From: Undibacterium sp.
GTDB lineage: Bacteria > Pseudomonadota > Gammaproteobacteria > Burkholderiales > Burkholderiaceae_D
Reading direction: 5' to 3'
Assembly (NCBI GenBank): GCA_030645915.1
Contig: JAUSNO010000020.1
Location: 1 to 64,000 of the forward strand
Length of the DNA stretch: 64,000 nucleotides
Shown: positions 1-8,447 of the stretch, piece after piece
Layout of the letters: the number at the start of each line of letters is the position of its first letter
Numbering within the stretch: the first letter of the stretch is position 1
The notes under the pieces: model-generated
The model's input: the letters and a program-made list of their open reading frames with translations, nothing else
Database searches by the model: none
What the model was told of the DNA's origin: nothing
Position numbers and translations under genes: made by a program

Positions 1-1
1 G

Positions 2-379
2 CTCATCAAGACCTTGCATCAGATTAAGCAGCTCGGCATTCGTGTCTCGATCGACGATTTCGGAACAGGATTTTCTTCTTTGAGCCATTTGCAAAAACTC
101 GACGTCGACAAACTTAAGATTGACCGTGCTTTTGTCAATGAGATCAAGGATAGCTCGGGTGATGGCAGCATTGCCAAGATGGTGGTTCAGCTCGGCCAAA
201 GCCTGCAGATGGAAATCATTGCCGAGGGTGTGGAAACAACGATGCAGGCAGAGACCCTGCTCTCTTTTGGTTGCCATCTGGCGCAGGGCTACCTGTATGC
301 AAAACCAATGACGCCAGATGACTTGCATGTTTGGCTAAAAAACAAAGAAACTCTAATAAAAATTACCAGATCATCATAG
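2..379 (+). CDS. EAL-domain cyclic-di-GMP phosphodiesterase, C-terminal part (5' end outside window)
   Basis: The reading frame is open from the left edge, so this is the 3' end of a longer gene. The visible 125 residues are the second half of an EAL domain: the DDFGTG motif, the KIDRAFV strand, the EIIAEGVET motif and the terminal AQGYLYAKPM signature. The DD pair and the Glu of AEGVE are metal or catalytic positions in this family and are present, so the visible half looks enzymatically competent (hydrolysis of c-di-GMP to pGpG). The upstream half, which may carry sensory PAS, GAF or GGDEF modules, cannot be seen. A TTG codon at 14 is not a real start because the conserved fold extends upstream of it. 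Confidence 0.93.
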   Translation, partial: LIKTLHQIKQLGIRVSIDDFGTGFSSLSHLQKLDVDKLKIDRAFVNEIKDSSGDGSIAKMVVQLGQSLQMEIIAEGVETTMQAETLLSFGCHLAQGYLYAKPMTPDDLHVWLKNKETLIKITRSS

Positions 380-465
380 GCATATGTCGCTTCAACAAAC
401 ATAAAACGATAAAATTCAAATAACTTCACCCGGCACATTTTACTGTCAATCTGCAATCAAAATTT

Positions 466-501
466 TAGTAATGTCAGCTCGCTAAGGCGCTGATGTTACT
501 A
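466..501. repeat. inverted repeat in the 382-bp gap between EAL gene and LytS-type kinase gene
   Basis: The gap 380-761 holds no plausible gene. Its most visible structure is a 13-bp arm (466-478) and its counterpart (489-501) around a 10-nt loop. As RNA the two non-Watson-Crick positions would be G-U wobbles, so the stem would be continuous. No T-run follows, so it is not a normal intrinsic terminator. It could be a 3' stabilising hairpin of the EAL transcript or a protein-binding site. Confidence 0.4.
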
Positions 502-761
502 ACATGCAAATCAATATAAATGAATCAATAACGCACGATTCACTTTTTAAAATAAGCTCTACTCTCCCTCCTAGGGTTTACGGCGCATTCGATGAGCCCA
601 TTTTTCATTCTGCACCGTAGATTCTGCAGACTGTCGCAAGTCTATAGTCAACACCTTCAACTTTCTCTACAGTATCAACATGCACTGAAAAGTCGCAAAG
701 AACGCCATCGTAACTTTTATCAACGGTAAGCAAAGACGCAACCAATTTAAAGAAGTTGATC

Positions 762-2066
762 ATGAATCCCGACACTATTCAAAACGCAAAAGAACTAAGC
801 GCCCAATTTATCAGATGGCTCAGCAAAGTTTTCGATCAAACGGCTGCATGGGTCACTAAATTATCATGGTGGAAGTTTTTTTTATTTGCAATATTGACCA
901 TGACTGCCGGTGGAATTTTGCAAGACACCTTGTTCACGACGGAAGAAAGTGTTGTCGTTCATAAAAAAAATACATCAAATAAAACGAACGGAACAAAACA
1001 TATCATCGATGGTGACACCAATATAGAGATTGATGGCACTGGTATTCATATACGCAAAAATAATGCGGATGGAAAAGGCAAGCAAATCGAAATTGATGAA
1101 AATGGAATTCATGTAAAAAAAGAAGATGCGGGCAAAGACGCGCCTGCCTCATTACCTGCGGTACCTGCCTTGCCACCATTATCTGGCAGTAATGGTTTGA
1201 AAATAGGAGAAAATGATATTCACATCAAACTTCCGCCCGAAGTCGCGCAAGAAATCAGTGATGAAATTCAAAATGCGGTGGCAGATGCAGCAGATGAAGA
1301 AGTAAAGACCTACCAAAAAAACTCATCCAAATGGTTTGTTAATTTTGTCATGCTACTGGTCTTTGGCCTGTTTGGTATGAAGGCGCTGATGGGTGGAAAA
1401 GTACGCGCTGATGAAAAAGCAAAAGAGGCGAATATCGTTGCCGAAAAAGAGGCATTGCTAAGACAAGTGAGTGAAGCGCAAATGCAAATGATGCAAGCGC
1501 AGGTTGAGCCGCACTTTCTGTTTAATACTCTGGCATCGGTTGAATACCTGATCGAAACTGATCCACCGCGTGCCGCCGCCATGCAGCGCAGTTTGATTTC
1601 CTACCTGCGCGCCGTATTACCGCAGATGCGTGAAAATGCCGCAAAGACCAATCTTGGACGGGAAGCCGACATGGTGAAATCCTATCTGGATCTGCTCAAG
1701 ATGCGCATGGAAGAGAGATTGGAAATTGATTTCATCATGCCCGATGGCTTGCGCAGTGCATCCTTCCCACCCATGATGTTGCAATCCTTGGTTGAAAATG
1801 CGATCAAACATGGTCTTGAAGTCAAGGCAGAAGGTGGCACCCTCCAATTCAGGGCCGAAGTGGCACATAACAAACTGCGCGTCACTGTCGCAGACAATGG
1901 ATTGGGCTTCGGTGCAAAACCGAGTAACGGTACAGGCCTTGGTTTGCAAAACATCAGAGAGAGACTGAAACTCATCTACAAAGAAAAGGCACAAATGATC
2001 ATTACGCCAAACCAACCAAGCGGTGTTTGCGTTACCATAGAAATTCCTTACGAATTAGCCAACTAA
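762..2066 (+). CDS. LytS-type sensor histidine kinase with repeat-containing periplasmic domain
   Basis: Membrane sensor kinase of the His_kinase (PF06580) class. ATG 762 is chosen over TTG 756 because AAAGAAG (749-755) lies 6 nt upstream of the ATG. Residues 37-57 and 190-210 are hydrophobic, so residues ~60-188 should be periplasmic. That region carries three short repeats of type IxI-D/G-xxGIHIxK (about residues 88-98, 109-118 and 147-156) and a proline-rich linker. The phospho-acceptor is in PHFLFN (His251), followed by an HATPase_c domain with NAIKHG, ADNGLGFG and GTGLGLQNIRERL. The response regulator gene starts 18 nt after the stop, so the pair is an operon. Signal and targets are unknown. 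Confidence 0.9.
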   Translation: MNPDTIQNAKELSAQFIRWLSKVFDQTAAWVTKLSWWKFFLFAILTMTAGGILQDTLFTTEESVVVHKKNTSNKTNGTKHIIDGDTNIEIDGTGIHIRKNNADGKGKQIEIDENGIHVKKEDAGKDAPASLPAVPALPPLSGSNGLKIGENDIHIKLPPEVAQEISDEIQNAVADAADEEVKTYQKNSSKWFVNFVMLLVFGLFGMKALMGGKVRADEKAKEANIVAEKEALLRQVSEAQMQMMQAQVEPHFLFNTLASVEYLIETDPPRAAAMQRSLISYLRAVLPQMRENAAKTNLGREADMVKSYLDLLKMRMEERLEIDFIMPDGLRSASFPPMMLQSLVENAIKHGLEVKAEGGTLQFRAEVAHNKLRVTVADNGLGFGAKPSNGTGLGLQNIRERLKLIYKEKAQMIITPNQPSGVCVTIEIPYELAN

Positions 2067-2084
2067 AATCTCAACGACCTCACT

Positions 2085-2843
2085 ATGCCGACCGCTATTA
2101 TTGCAGATGACGAAAGAATGATGCGCGACCAATTACGCTCGCGCCTGGAACAGGTATGGCCAGAGCTGGAAATTTTGGGCGAAGCCAAGAATGGTGAAGA
2201 AGCGGTACAAATGGTCGCTGAGCATCAGCCGGACTTGGTTTTTCTGGATATCAGAATGCCCGTAAAAACCGGGCTAGAGGCTGCAAAAGAGATCGGTGAC
2301 AAGGCGCATATCGTCTTCATCACTGCCTACGATCAATATGCAATCGAAGCCTTCGATCAAGGGGCAGTTGATTATGTATTAAAACCTGCCGACATCGAAA
2401 GACTCTCTCGCACTGTCGAGCGTTTAAAGGCACGATTAGCGAGCGCCACCCAGCCAAATGACATGGGCGCAATGCTATCGCAATTAGCCAAGCAAATGGG
2501 CATCATTGCGAAGCCAAATTATCTGCAATGGATACAGGCTTCAATTGGTCAGGAACTGCGACTGATCCCGGTAGAAGAAATATTATTTTTTCAATCCGAT
2601 GAAAAATACACCAGGGTACAAACCGCTACGTATGAAGCGCTCATCAGAAAACCTGTACGCGACCTCATTGAAGAGCTTGATCCAGCCCTGTTTTGGCAAA
2701 TACACCGCTCCACCTTAGTCAATGCCAAAGCGATTTCCGGCGTGGTACGCGACATGCGCGGCCGACATCTGGTGCAAGTAAAAGGATCAACTGAAAAACT
2801 GGAAGTAAGTCGCAGTTTTGTACATTTGTTTAAACAAATGTAG
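2085..2843 (+). CDS. LytTR-family response regulator
   Basis: 252-residue cognate regulator of the preceding kinase. The receiver domain (about 3-120) has the acidic pocket ADDE, phospho-acceptor Asp55 in FLDIRMP, the Thr of FITAYD and the conserved Lys of VLKPAD. A C-terminal LytTR DNA-binding domain (about 150-250) is recognised by the EEILFFQSDEKYTRV strand, the WQIHRSTLVN segment and RSFVHLFKQM at the end. LytTR regulators bind paired 9-10 bp direct repeats. The gene follows the kinase by 18 nt and probably shares its promoter. No LytTR repeat was identified nearby, so its regulon is open. Confidence 0.92.
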   Translation: MPTAIIADDERMMRDQLRSRLEQVWPELEILGEAKNGEEAVQMVAEHQPDLVFLDIRMPVKTGLEAAKEIGDKAHIVFITAYDQYAIEAFDQGAVDYVLKPADIERLSRTVERLKARLASATQPNDMGAMLSQLAKQMGIIAKPNYLQWIQASIGQELRLIPVEEILFFQSDEKYTRVQTATYEALIRKPVRDLIEELDPALFWQIHRSTLVNAKAISGVVRDMRGRHLVQVKGSTEKLEVSRSFVHLFKQM

Positions 2844-2933
2844 TATTTTATAAATAATTTTAAAAAATTTAACTATCCAAAAATTATTTTTCATCCACAA
2901 AAAATACAAAACGAACCGAAAGCTTATATCTAC

Positions 2934-3077
2934 ATTGGGCTAGCCCGCTGCCAGACAAAACACTAGCCCCATCCCAATGGCAACGTCTCTGAATGGGCGG
3001 GTATTATCGGGCGACAAGCCCCCTGGCTACGTCAGCCGCAACGGGTGCCAGGTGGATACGTACCCATGCATCCACCT
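2934..3077. other. structured intergenic island with overlapping inverted repeats
   Basis: The gap 2844-3274 has no convincing gene. After an AT-rich stretch, a visibly more GC-rich block begins. It contains an outer imperfect inverted repeat (ATTGGGCTAG 2934-2943 with CTAGCCCCATCCCAAT 2963-2978), a CCTGGC/GCCAGG pair (3022-3027/3047-3052) and a perfect 8-bp hairpin AGGTGGAT/ATCCACCT (3050-3057/3070-3077). The last two share 3050-3052 and would be mutually exclusive as RNA. No T-run or promoter was recognised. It could be 3' processing structure of the lytS-lytR transcript, a small RNA, or decayed repeat DNA. Confidence 0.35.
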
Positions 3078-3165
3078 AGCCGCAGATTAAAATGCGGGCA
3101 AGGTCAGCGGACTACCGCCTTTAGCTAAACGGCCCATCAATAAATCTCAAAAACGATACCCCGCT

Positions 3166-3231
3166 CACGCAATACCCATGCGGGTTTGCGGGCAGATGCC
3201 GCCAGAAGGCGCATGGATATTACGTGCTGGG
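3166..3231. repeat. palindromic repeat element, diverged copy
   Basis: Two arms face each other: CACGCAATACCCATGCGGG at 3166-3184 and, on the other strand, CAGCACGTAATATCCATGCG ending near 3203. Both arms match the core of the elements at 33308-33370 and 56656-56688. It lies between convergent lytR and the TonB receptor gene, a typical position for REP-like elements. Confidence 0.55.
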
Positions 3232-3274
3232 CACGTCTTATTTTGATGTTAATGGTGAAGTGATTCAGTCGGCC

Positions 3275-5392
3275 TTAAAATTTCGCATTCAAACCCAGCC
3301 GCACACCCCGTGGTGAACCTGGCGTGATGTTGTTATTGCTGTTGGCCGATGCATAGTAATTTTTATCCAGCAGATTCTCTACGTTCACTTGCAGATTGAG
3401 ATTTTTATTGATCACGTAATACAGCGCGGCATCAATTCTCGTGAAGCCAGGCAACACGACTGTATTGTCCGTAGAAGGGAAGATGGCGCCACGATAAACC
3501 AGACCCAGACCTGCCCCCCAGGCTGGCGTAAAGTTGTAGCGGTTCCACAGCGAGGCAATATGCGCCGGCACTTGCGCCAAGCGCGCACCGGCCTTGATGG
3601 TTGCCGTTTGAGTCTTGGTGATCTTAGCATCCTGATAAGCGTAACCGCCCATGATGCTCCAGTCACCCGTTATCTTACCGCTGATACCCAGTTCAACCCC
3701 TTTGCTACGCTGACCATCGACCAGGATTGTCTTCGTCACATCAAGTGGATCGGCAATCGCGACATTACTGCGATCGAGCTGATACACCGCAGCACCGGCA
3801 GTCAGATCCGGACGAATATCCCATTTGGCGCCCAATTCCAGGTTCTTAAATTGCTCAGGATCGAAAGCCTTATTGCTCGCAGTGAGAGACGACAATTGAT
3901 CGCCGGCACGCGGTGCATACGCCAGACTATAGCTGGCATAAAGCGACATTTCTGGCAATGGCTTATACACGAGACCCGCTCTTGGCGAGACTGGCGTATC
4001 AGTTACTTGAATATTTTCCAGCGTGCGATTGTTAGTAAAATCAACCGAGAAATGGTCGTATCGCACGCCGATTATTGCCTGCCATTGCGGCGCGATTTCA
4101 ATTTGATCTTGCAGATACACGGAAACGATATCCGCCTTGCTATGGTTGTTGGCATCGGTGGCAGACTGCCTGAATGTCACCGTAGCATTAGAAGAATTAA
4201 TTGTAGGGCTGGAGACCGGCACGCTGATCGATGTTGCATTGGGTGCGACCGAACTAAAGTAGCCGGTATTCCGGAAATTATCAGTCTCTTGCTGCCCGAT
4301 TTCCAAACCAGCAACCAGCTTGTGCCGCATGCCGCCGATATTCATCGTCGTCATCAGGTCGGTTTGATTGAAGAAGTTATCTCGCTGGGTGGCGTTGTTA
4401 TAAGCCGATAAGGCAACCATCGTCCCTGCCGCATTGACCGCTCCGGGGAAAACGTTTTGATAAAACTTATCATAACTGGCGTAGCGGGTACGATTGCGCA
4501 GCGTCCATCCTTGGCCAAAATCATGCTCGATCAGCGCAGAAAAAGCATCGGATTTAGACCAGGTCTGGCTAAGATCGGGATTGCCAAAAAAAGTAGATGA
4601 ATCAGTACTAAATGGCTTGGCTTGAAACGAAGGTATGCCCCGGTCTGCGGTACGCTCATCTTTAAAATGCTCATAGCCGAGGACCACGCTGGTATTCTCA
4701 CCGACACGCAAGGCCAATGTCGGATTAATCCCGGAACGCTGAAGATTGACTTGTTGACGATAGCTATCCGAGTCTTCGACCATGGCACTGACACGCAAGG
4801 CAGCATTTTCACTGATGACCTGGCCCACATCTGCGGTCACGCGACGATTATTCCACGACCCCAGAGTGAGCGACGCTTCACGAATGCTGCGCCATTCAGC
4901 TTGCTTGGTGACACGATTAATCACGCCACCTGAACCGCCACGGCCAAAGATCATGGCGTTTGATCCTTTCAGTGCCTCGACGCTGTCTATGTTATAAAAA
5001 TCACGGTAATACTGCACATCATCGCGAATGCCATCCACATAAAAATCACCCGTGGAACTATTTCCACGAAAAACTGCCGTATCGCGATTACCTTCACCCT
5101 GGGCAGTAACGATGCCAGGTACATAGCGCACCACATCGGCCATGCTTTGCATCGCCTGGTCACGCATCAGTTCTTTACTGATGACAGTCACCGCTTGCGG
5201 GGTATCGAGCAGCAAGGTATCCGTTTTAGTTGCTGTGACACTTCGTTTTACGACGTAATTCTGTTCTGCCGTACCAGTGATATTAACTTCTGGCAAAACA
5301 TTCTCTGAGGAAATGGATGGATTATTTTGGGCAAAAGCGGGGATAACAACGCTGGCCAGCAATGCAGGAAGAATGCAAAGGCGAAATTTCAT
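3275..5392 (-). CDS. TonB-dependent siderophore receptor (catecholate/Fiu-like)
   Basis: 705-residue outer-membrane receptor. Residues 1-21 form a signal peptide ending in PAFA. A plug domain follows (about 45-165), with TPQAVTVISKE, YVPGIV, the FRGNSS/FYVDGIRDD segment and GRGGSGGVINRVTK. The rest is a 22-strand-type beta barrel with repeated aromatic-ending strands, the late 'NLQVNVENLLDKNYY' region and a terminal Phe (GLNAKF), the BAM recognition signal. The family imports ferric siderophores with TonB-ExbBD energy, and the plug resembles catecholate receptors of the Fiu/FepA type. The ligand cannot be fixed from sequence. A Fur-like site lies about 90 bp upstream, consistent with iron repression. 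No tonB or ABC importer is adjacent. Confidence 0.93.
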   Translation of the reverse strand: MKFRLCILPALLASVVIPAFAQNNPSISSENVLPEVNITGTAEQNYVVKRSVTATKTDTLLLDTPQAVTVISKELMRDQAMQSMADVVRYVPGIVTAQGEGNRDTAVFRGNSSTGDFYVDGIRDDVQYYRDFYNIDSVEALKGSNAMIFGRGGSGGVINRVTKQAEWRSIREASLTLGSWNNRRVTADVGQVISENAALRVSAMVEDSDSYRQQVNLQRSGINPTLALRVGENTSVVLGYEHFKDERTADRGIPSFQAKPFSTDSSTFFGNPDLSQTWSKSDAFSALIEHDFGQGWTLRNRTRYASYDKFYQNVFPGAVNAAGTMVALSAYNNATQRDNFFNQTDLMTTMNIGGMRHKLVAGLEIGQQETDNFRNTGYFSSVAPNATSISVPVSSPTINSSNATVTFRQSATDANNHSKADIVSVYLQDQIEIAPQWQAIIGVRYDHFSVDFTNNRTLENIQVTDTPVSPRAGLVYKPLPEMSLYASYSLAYAPRAGDQLSSLTASNKAFDPEQFKNLELGAKWDIRPDLTAGAAVYQLDRSNVAIADPLDVTKTILVDGQRSKGVELGISGKITGDWSIMGGYAYQDAKITKTQTATIKAGARLAQVPAHIASLWNRYNFTPAWGAGLGLVYRGAIFPSTDNTVVLPGFTRIDAALYYVINKNLNLQVNVENLLDKNYYASANSNNNITPGSPRGVRLGLNAKF

Positions 5393-5477
5393 GGACTACT
5401 CTCTCTATCAGCTTAGATAAATTTTGCTGGCTGGCTAGGACAAGTCGTCACGTGGCTGGCTAAAGTGCCACAATTAT

Positions 5478-5496
5478 AAATGCGAATCATTATTAA
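5478..5496 (-). promoter_or_regulatory. Fur box upstream of TonB receptor
   Basis: Read on the minus strand the site is TAATAATGATTCGCATTT, which matches the Fur consensus (repeats of GATAAT/ATTATC-like hexamers) closely, as in other betaproteobacterial siderophore receptors. It lies 85-105 bp upstream of the receptor start, inside the probable promoter. Iron-bound Fur would repress here. Confidence 0.7.
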
Positions 5497-5650
5497 TTGC
5501 AAGAAATTTCAAAGTCTCATTCTGCCTTTGTCCAGAATCACGCATGGTATTTTGACAAACAAACTCGATTGATTTGACGGAGATATTTCCGGTATCAAGA
5601 AAAAGACCGATGCAGACCAATCAGGATTTCACGTGCTTCAGACCCGACTT

Positions 5651-5679
5651 CTTGCATTTCGTCGCAGGCGACTAGCAAG
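5651..5679. other. hairpin in the 5393-5749 intergenic gap
   Basis: The 357-bp gap between the TonB receptor start and the next gene holds the receptor promoter with its Fur box, and this stem-loop: CTTGC (5651-5655) pairs with GCAAG (5675-5679) and encloses GTCGC/GCGAC (5661-5665/5667-5671). No T-run follows. Its role is not evident; nothing else was recognised in the gap. Confidence 0.3.
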
Positions 5680-5749
5680 TAGCGATGGGCACGCTTAAAG
5701 TGCTTACATCGATACAAGGTATTGATAAGTTACTTACAGGGTGATCAAA

Positions 5750-6055
5750 ATGAAACCAGCAAATAAAATATTTTCTTCCGTCATTTCAGCAAAACTGTTA
5801 GCAATTGGCCTCGTGATAGTCGCTGCAGCGGCGCAAAGTACCTTGAATACTCAGGCAGCGCCAAGCACAGATCATCACCTCAGTAATGAACAAATTGTTC
5901 CAGGCACTACCGAGCACACTTACCAGCAAATCCAAACTATTGTAATTGCAGCGAAACGCCTGACAACAAAAGAAAAACTCGCCATGGACATGGAGCATGC
6001 TCGCACCATGCAAGCGAACGCGCAATTTAATAAAGCAATACGTAAAACCGCTTAA
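5750..6055 (+). CDS. small exported hypothetical protein
   Basis: 101 residues, not recognised. ATG 5750 is preferred to GTG 5741 because AGGGTGAT (5738-5745), a strong Shine-Dalgarno sequence, sits just before it and overlaps the GTG. Residues 10-37 are hydrophobic and end in NTQAAPS, a likely signal peptide. The mature part is short and charged, with a helical, Met/Ala/Lys-rich C-terminus (KEKLAMDMEHARTMQANAQF). It is followed by another small exported protein on the same strand. Function unknown. Confidence 0.6.
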   Translation: MKPANKIFSSVISAKLLAIGLVIVAAAAQSTLNTQAAPSTDHHLSNEQIVPGTTEHTYQQIQTIVIAAKRLTTKEKLAMDMEHARTMQANAQFNKAIRKTA

Positions 6056-6175
6056 TGTATGCATGTTGTTACAAATGAGACTGAAAGATTCAGCACTTCA
6101 TCTTTTAAATCATTTTAAAATGTTTGACTCAAAATGTTTAAGTTCGGCCAAATTCATTTAAAATATAAAACAATC

Positions 6176-6487
6176 ATGATAAAAAAATCCATCCTTGCCG
6201 GCTTATTGTTTTCCAGCACATTGGCATGTACTGCCTTTTGTCAGGAATTCATTGCCATGGCGCTTTCTATTCCCACCTCGCAGCAAGATGGACGCAATCC
6301 TGATATGCCAACGGCAAGCGCCGCCTCTCAGTCCCCGATGACCTTGGATAGAAGCGGCATGGACAAGGCATCGGTTCATCTGCAAATTCTCCAGCAAAGC
6401 ACATCGCATTTTTCTGATTCAGTACAAGCCAAAAAACCTTCGACTGACGACAAAAAATTGCTAATCAAACCTCAAAGCAATTCATAA
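6176..6487 (+). CDS. small exported hypothetical protein
   Basis: 103 residues from ATG 6176. An upstream in-frame ATG at 6134 exists, but starting at 6176 gives a textbook signal sequence (MIKKSILAGLLFSSTLACTA) at the N-terminus. No strong ribosome binding site is visible for either start, so the start is uncertain. The mature part is low in hydrophobicity and Ser/Gln/Lys-rich, with no recognised domain. A Cys pair near the cleavage region (LACTAFC) raises the possibility of a lipoprotein, but no clean lipobox is seen. It may be co-transcribed with the small exported gene 120 bp upstream. Confidence 0.5.
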   Translation: MIKKSILAGLLFSSTLACTAFCQEFIAMALSIPTSQQDGRNPDMPTASAASQSPMTLDRSGMDKASVHLQILQQSTSHFSDSVQAKKPSTDDKKLLIKPQSNS

Positions 6488-6771
6488 GTATTTCTCCATA
6501 GCTCCTCTATCTAAAGCCAAGCTTTCCTTGTGCCTGAACCACTTCCTGACAGCATATCTCGCCCAGCAATATGACCTGGTAACTTGTTACCCATTTACAC
6601 TTGTAACAATGGACAAAGTGAGCTTCGCGCCAGTGAATTCTTTTCAATCATTTTAGTAGCGATCACGCGGTGTAAAATAGAAAGGTATCCAGAAAATAAG
6701 AGAGAGAGAAATCCACTCTGCAGTCCTTGTTTCTGAATTTACTCCTGCACCTAGCTCATCTCTAACTCCAT

Positions 6772-8289
6772 ATGAACACAAACATTCATCACTTACTTAC
6801 AGCACTCGGTGTCACAATCACTGATTATGAAGGGCTAGATATCTCCAGCGTATCGCCCATCAATGGCGAGATTCTTACAACTTTGCGCAGTGATAGCACC
6901 GATCAGGTAAGACAAAAAATAGCGAATGCCCATGCCGCATTTTTACAATGGCGTAACGTACCGGCACCACGCCGTGGAGAATTAATTCGCCTGTTTGGAG
7001 ACGAGTTACGCACTCACAAAGAAGTTTTAGGTAAGCTAGTGACGATCGAGGCAGGAAAGATTTTGCAGGAAGGCTTGGGCGAAGTGCAGGAAATGATCGA
7101 CATTTGCGATTTCGCGGTTGGCTTATCACGTCAACTATACGGTCTCACCATCGCTTCGGAACGTCCCGCTCACCGCATGATGGAAGTCTGGCATCCTATC
7201 GGAGTGGTAGGTGTCATTTCAGCGTTTAATTTTCCCGTCGCGGTCTGGGCATGGAACTCGACGTTGGCCATTATCTGCGGCAATAGTGTGACATGGAAGC
7301 CCTCAGAAAAAACACCACTAACTGCCATCGCCACCCATACTTTATTCATGAAAGCGATTGCTCGTTTCAACGCCAATAGCAATGACGCACCGGCGGGTTT
7401 GGCAGAACTAATTATTGGCGGTCGCGACACCGGCGCGCGCATGGTCGAAGATAAGCGAGTTGTTTTGGTTAGCGCGACTGGCAGCACGCACATGGGACGC
7501 CAAATTGCAGAAGTATGCGCCAAGCGTCTAACCCGCACCATTCTGGAGTTAGGCGGAAATAATGCCATGATCGTAACGCCAAGTGCTGATCTGGAAATGG
7601 CGGTACGCGGTATCACCTTTTCAGCAGTCGGCACTGCTGGCCAACGCTGCACCACATTGCGTCGCCTGTTTGTGCACGACAGTATTTACGACACGCTGGT
7701 GCCACGTTTGAAAAATATCTATGCTGGTCTACCTGTCGGCAATCCGCTTCAACCAGCAAGCTTGGTCGGGCCTTTGATTGATGAAGCTGCCTTTAACAAT
7801 ATGAATACTGCTCTTGCCACTGCACGAGAGGAACAGGGACGCGTATTCGGCGGCGAACGCATTACGGTCGATGGTTGTGAAAATGCTTACTACGTACGCC
7901 CTTCACTGGTGGAGATGCCAACGCAGACCAATTTGATGCATCATGAAAATTTTGCACCTATCATGTACGTTGTACGGTACACCGATCTGCATCAAGCAAT
8001 CCATTGGAACAATGATGTACCACAGGGATTGTCTTCCAGTATCTTCACCACAGACATGCGCGAAGCAGAAATTTTCATGTCGGATAGTGGCAGCGATTGT
8101 GGCATTGCAAACGTCAATATCGGCCCGAGCGGCGCTGAAATTGGCGGTGCATTTGGTGGCGAAAAGGACACGGGAGGAGGCAGGGAATCTGGATCAGATT
8201 CGTGGAAAGCCTATATGCGTCGCTCTACCAATACCATTAATTTCAGTAACTCACTACCTCTGGCGCAAGGCATCAGTTTTAACATTTAA
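6772..8289 (+). CDS. amaB: aldehyde dehydrogenase, ALDH7 family (piperideine-6-carboxylate / aminoadipate-semialdehyde dehydrogenase type)
   Basis: 505 residues, the usual length of the antiquitin-like ALDH7 family, which oxidises alpha-aminoadipate semialdehyde to aminoadipate in lysine/pipecolate breakdown and can act on other aldehydes. Seen: the NAD-site stretch FNFPVAVWAWN and TWKPSEKTPL, general base Glu259 in LELGGNN, nucleophile Cys293 in GQRCTTLRRL, and the ALDH7-type C-terminus with GGEKDTGGGRESGSDSWKAYMRR. No other lysine-degradation gene is adjacent, so the exact substrate is inferred from the family. The upstream 6488-6771 gap contains no gene. A strong terminator follows. Confidence 0.88.
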   Translation: MNTNIHHLLTALGVTITDYEGLDISSVSPINGEILTTLRSDSTDQVRQKIANAHAAFLQWRNVPAPRRGELIRLFGDELRTHKEVLGKLVTIEAGKILQEGLGEVQEMIDICDFAVGLSRQLYGLTIASERPAHRMMEVWHPIGVVGVISAFNFPVAVWAWNSTLAIICGNSVTWKPSEKTPLTAIATHTLFMKAIARFNANSNDAPAGLAELIIGGRDTGARMVEDKRVVLVSATGSTHMGRQIAEVCAKRLTRTILELGGNNAMIVTPSADLEMAVRGITFSAVGTAGQRCTTLRRLFVHDSIYDTLVPRLKNIYAGLPVGNPLQPASLVGPLIDEAAFNNMNTALATAREEQGRVFGGERITVDGCENAYYVRPSLVEMPTQTNLMHHENFAPIMYVVRYTDLHQAIHWNNDVPQGLSSSIFTTDMREAEIFMSDSGSDCGIANVNIGPSGAEIGGAFGGEKDTGGGRESGSDSWKAYMRRSTNTINFSNSLPLAQGISFNI

Positions 8290-8320
8290 CAAGACCGACC
8301 GCGCCAAATATTTGATAAAA

Positions 8321-8353
8321 ATAAACCGTCTGCATGCGACGGTTTATTTTTTA
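8321..8353 (+). terminator. intrinsic terminator after ALDH7 gene
   Basis: A perfect 10-bp stem ATAAACCGTC/GACGGTTTAT (8321-8330/8338-8347) with a 7-nt loop is followed by a T-run, 32 bp after the aldehyde dehydrogenase stop. Confidence 0.9.
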
Positions 8354-8447
8354 AGCGTAATATTATGTACGATGTTCAATGAGTTCAGTGCTGCACTAAA
8401 GCAATATTTTTATTTTCAATTCATCCATTTCCCACACTGGCTTATCA

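Noticed and set aside
2934..3080. Cobalamin riboswitch, because of a CCGCAACGG-like segment and proximity to a TonB receptor
   Set aside because: The receptor gene reads the other way and ends here, and the conserved B12-box and neighbouring riboswitch elements are missing.
3389..4411. Long plus-strand open frame (340 codons) opposite the TonB receptor gene
   Set aside because: No recognisable domain, no ribosome site, and it is fully antisense to a clearly coding receptor whose motifs are intact.
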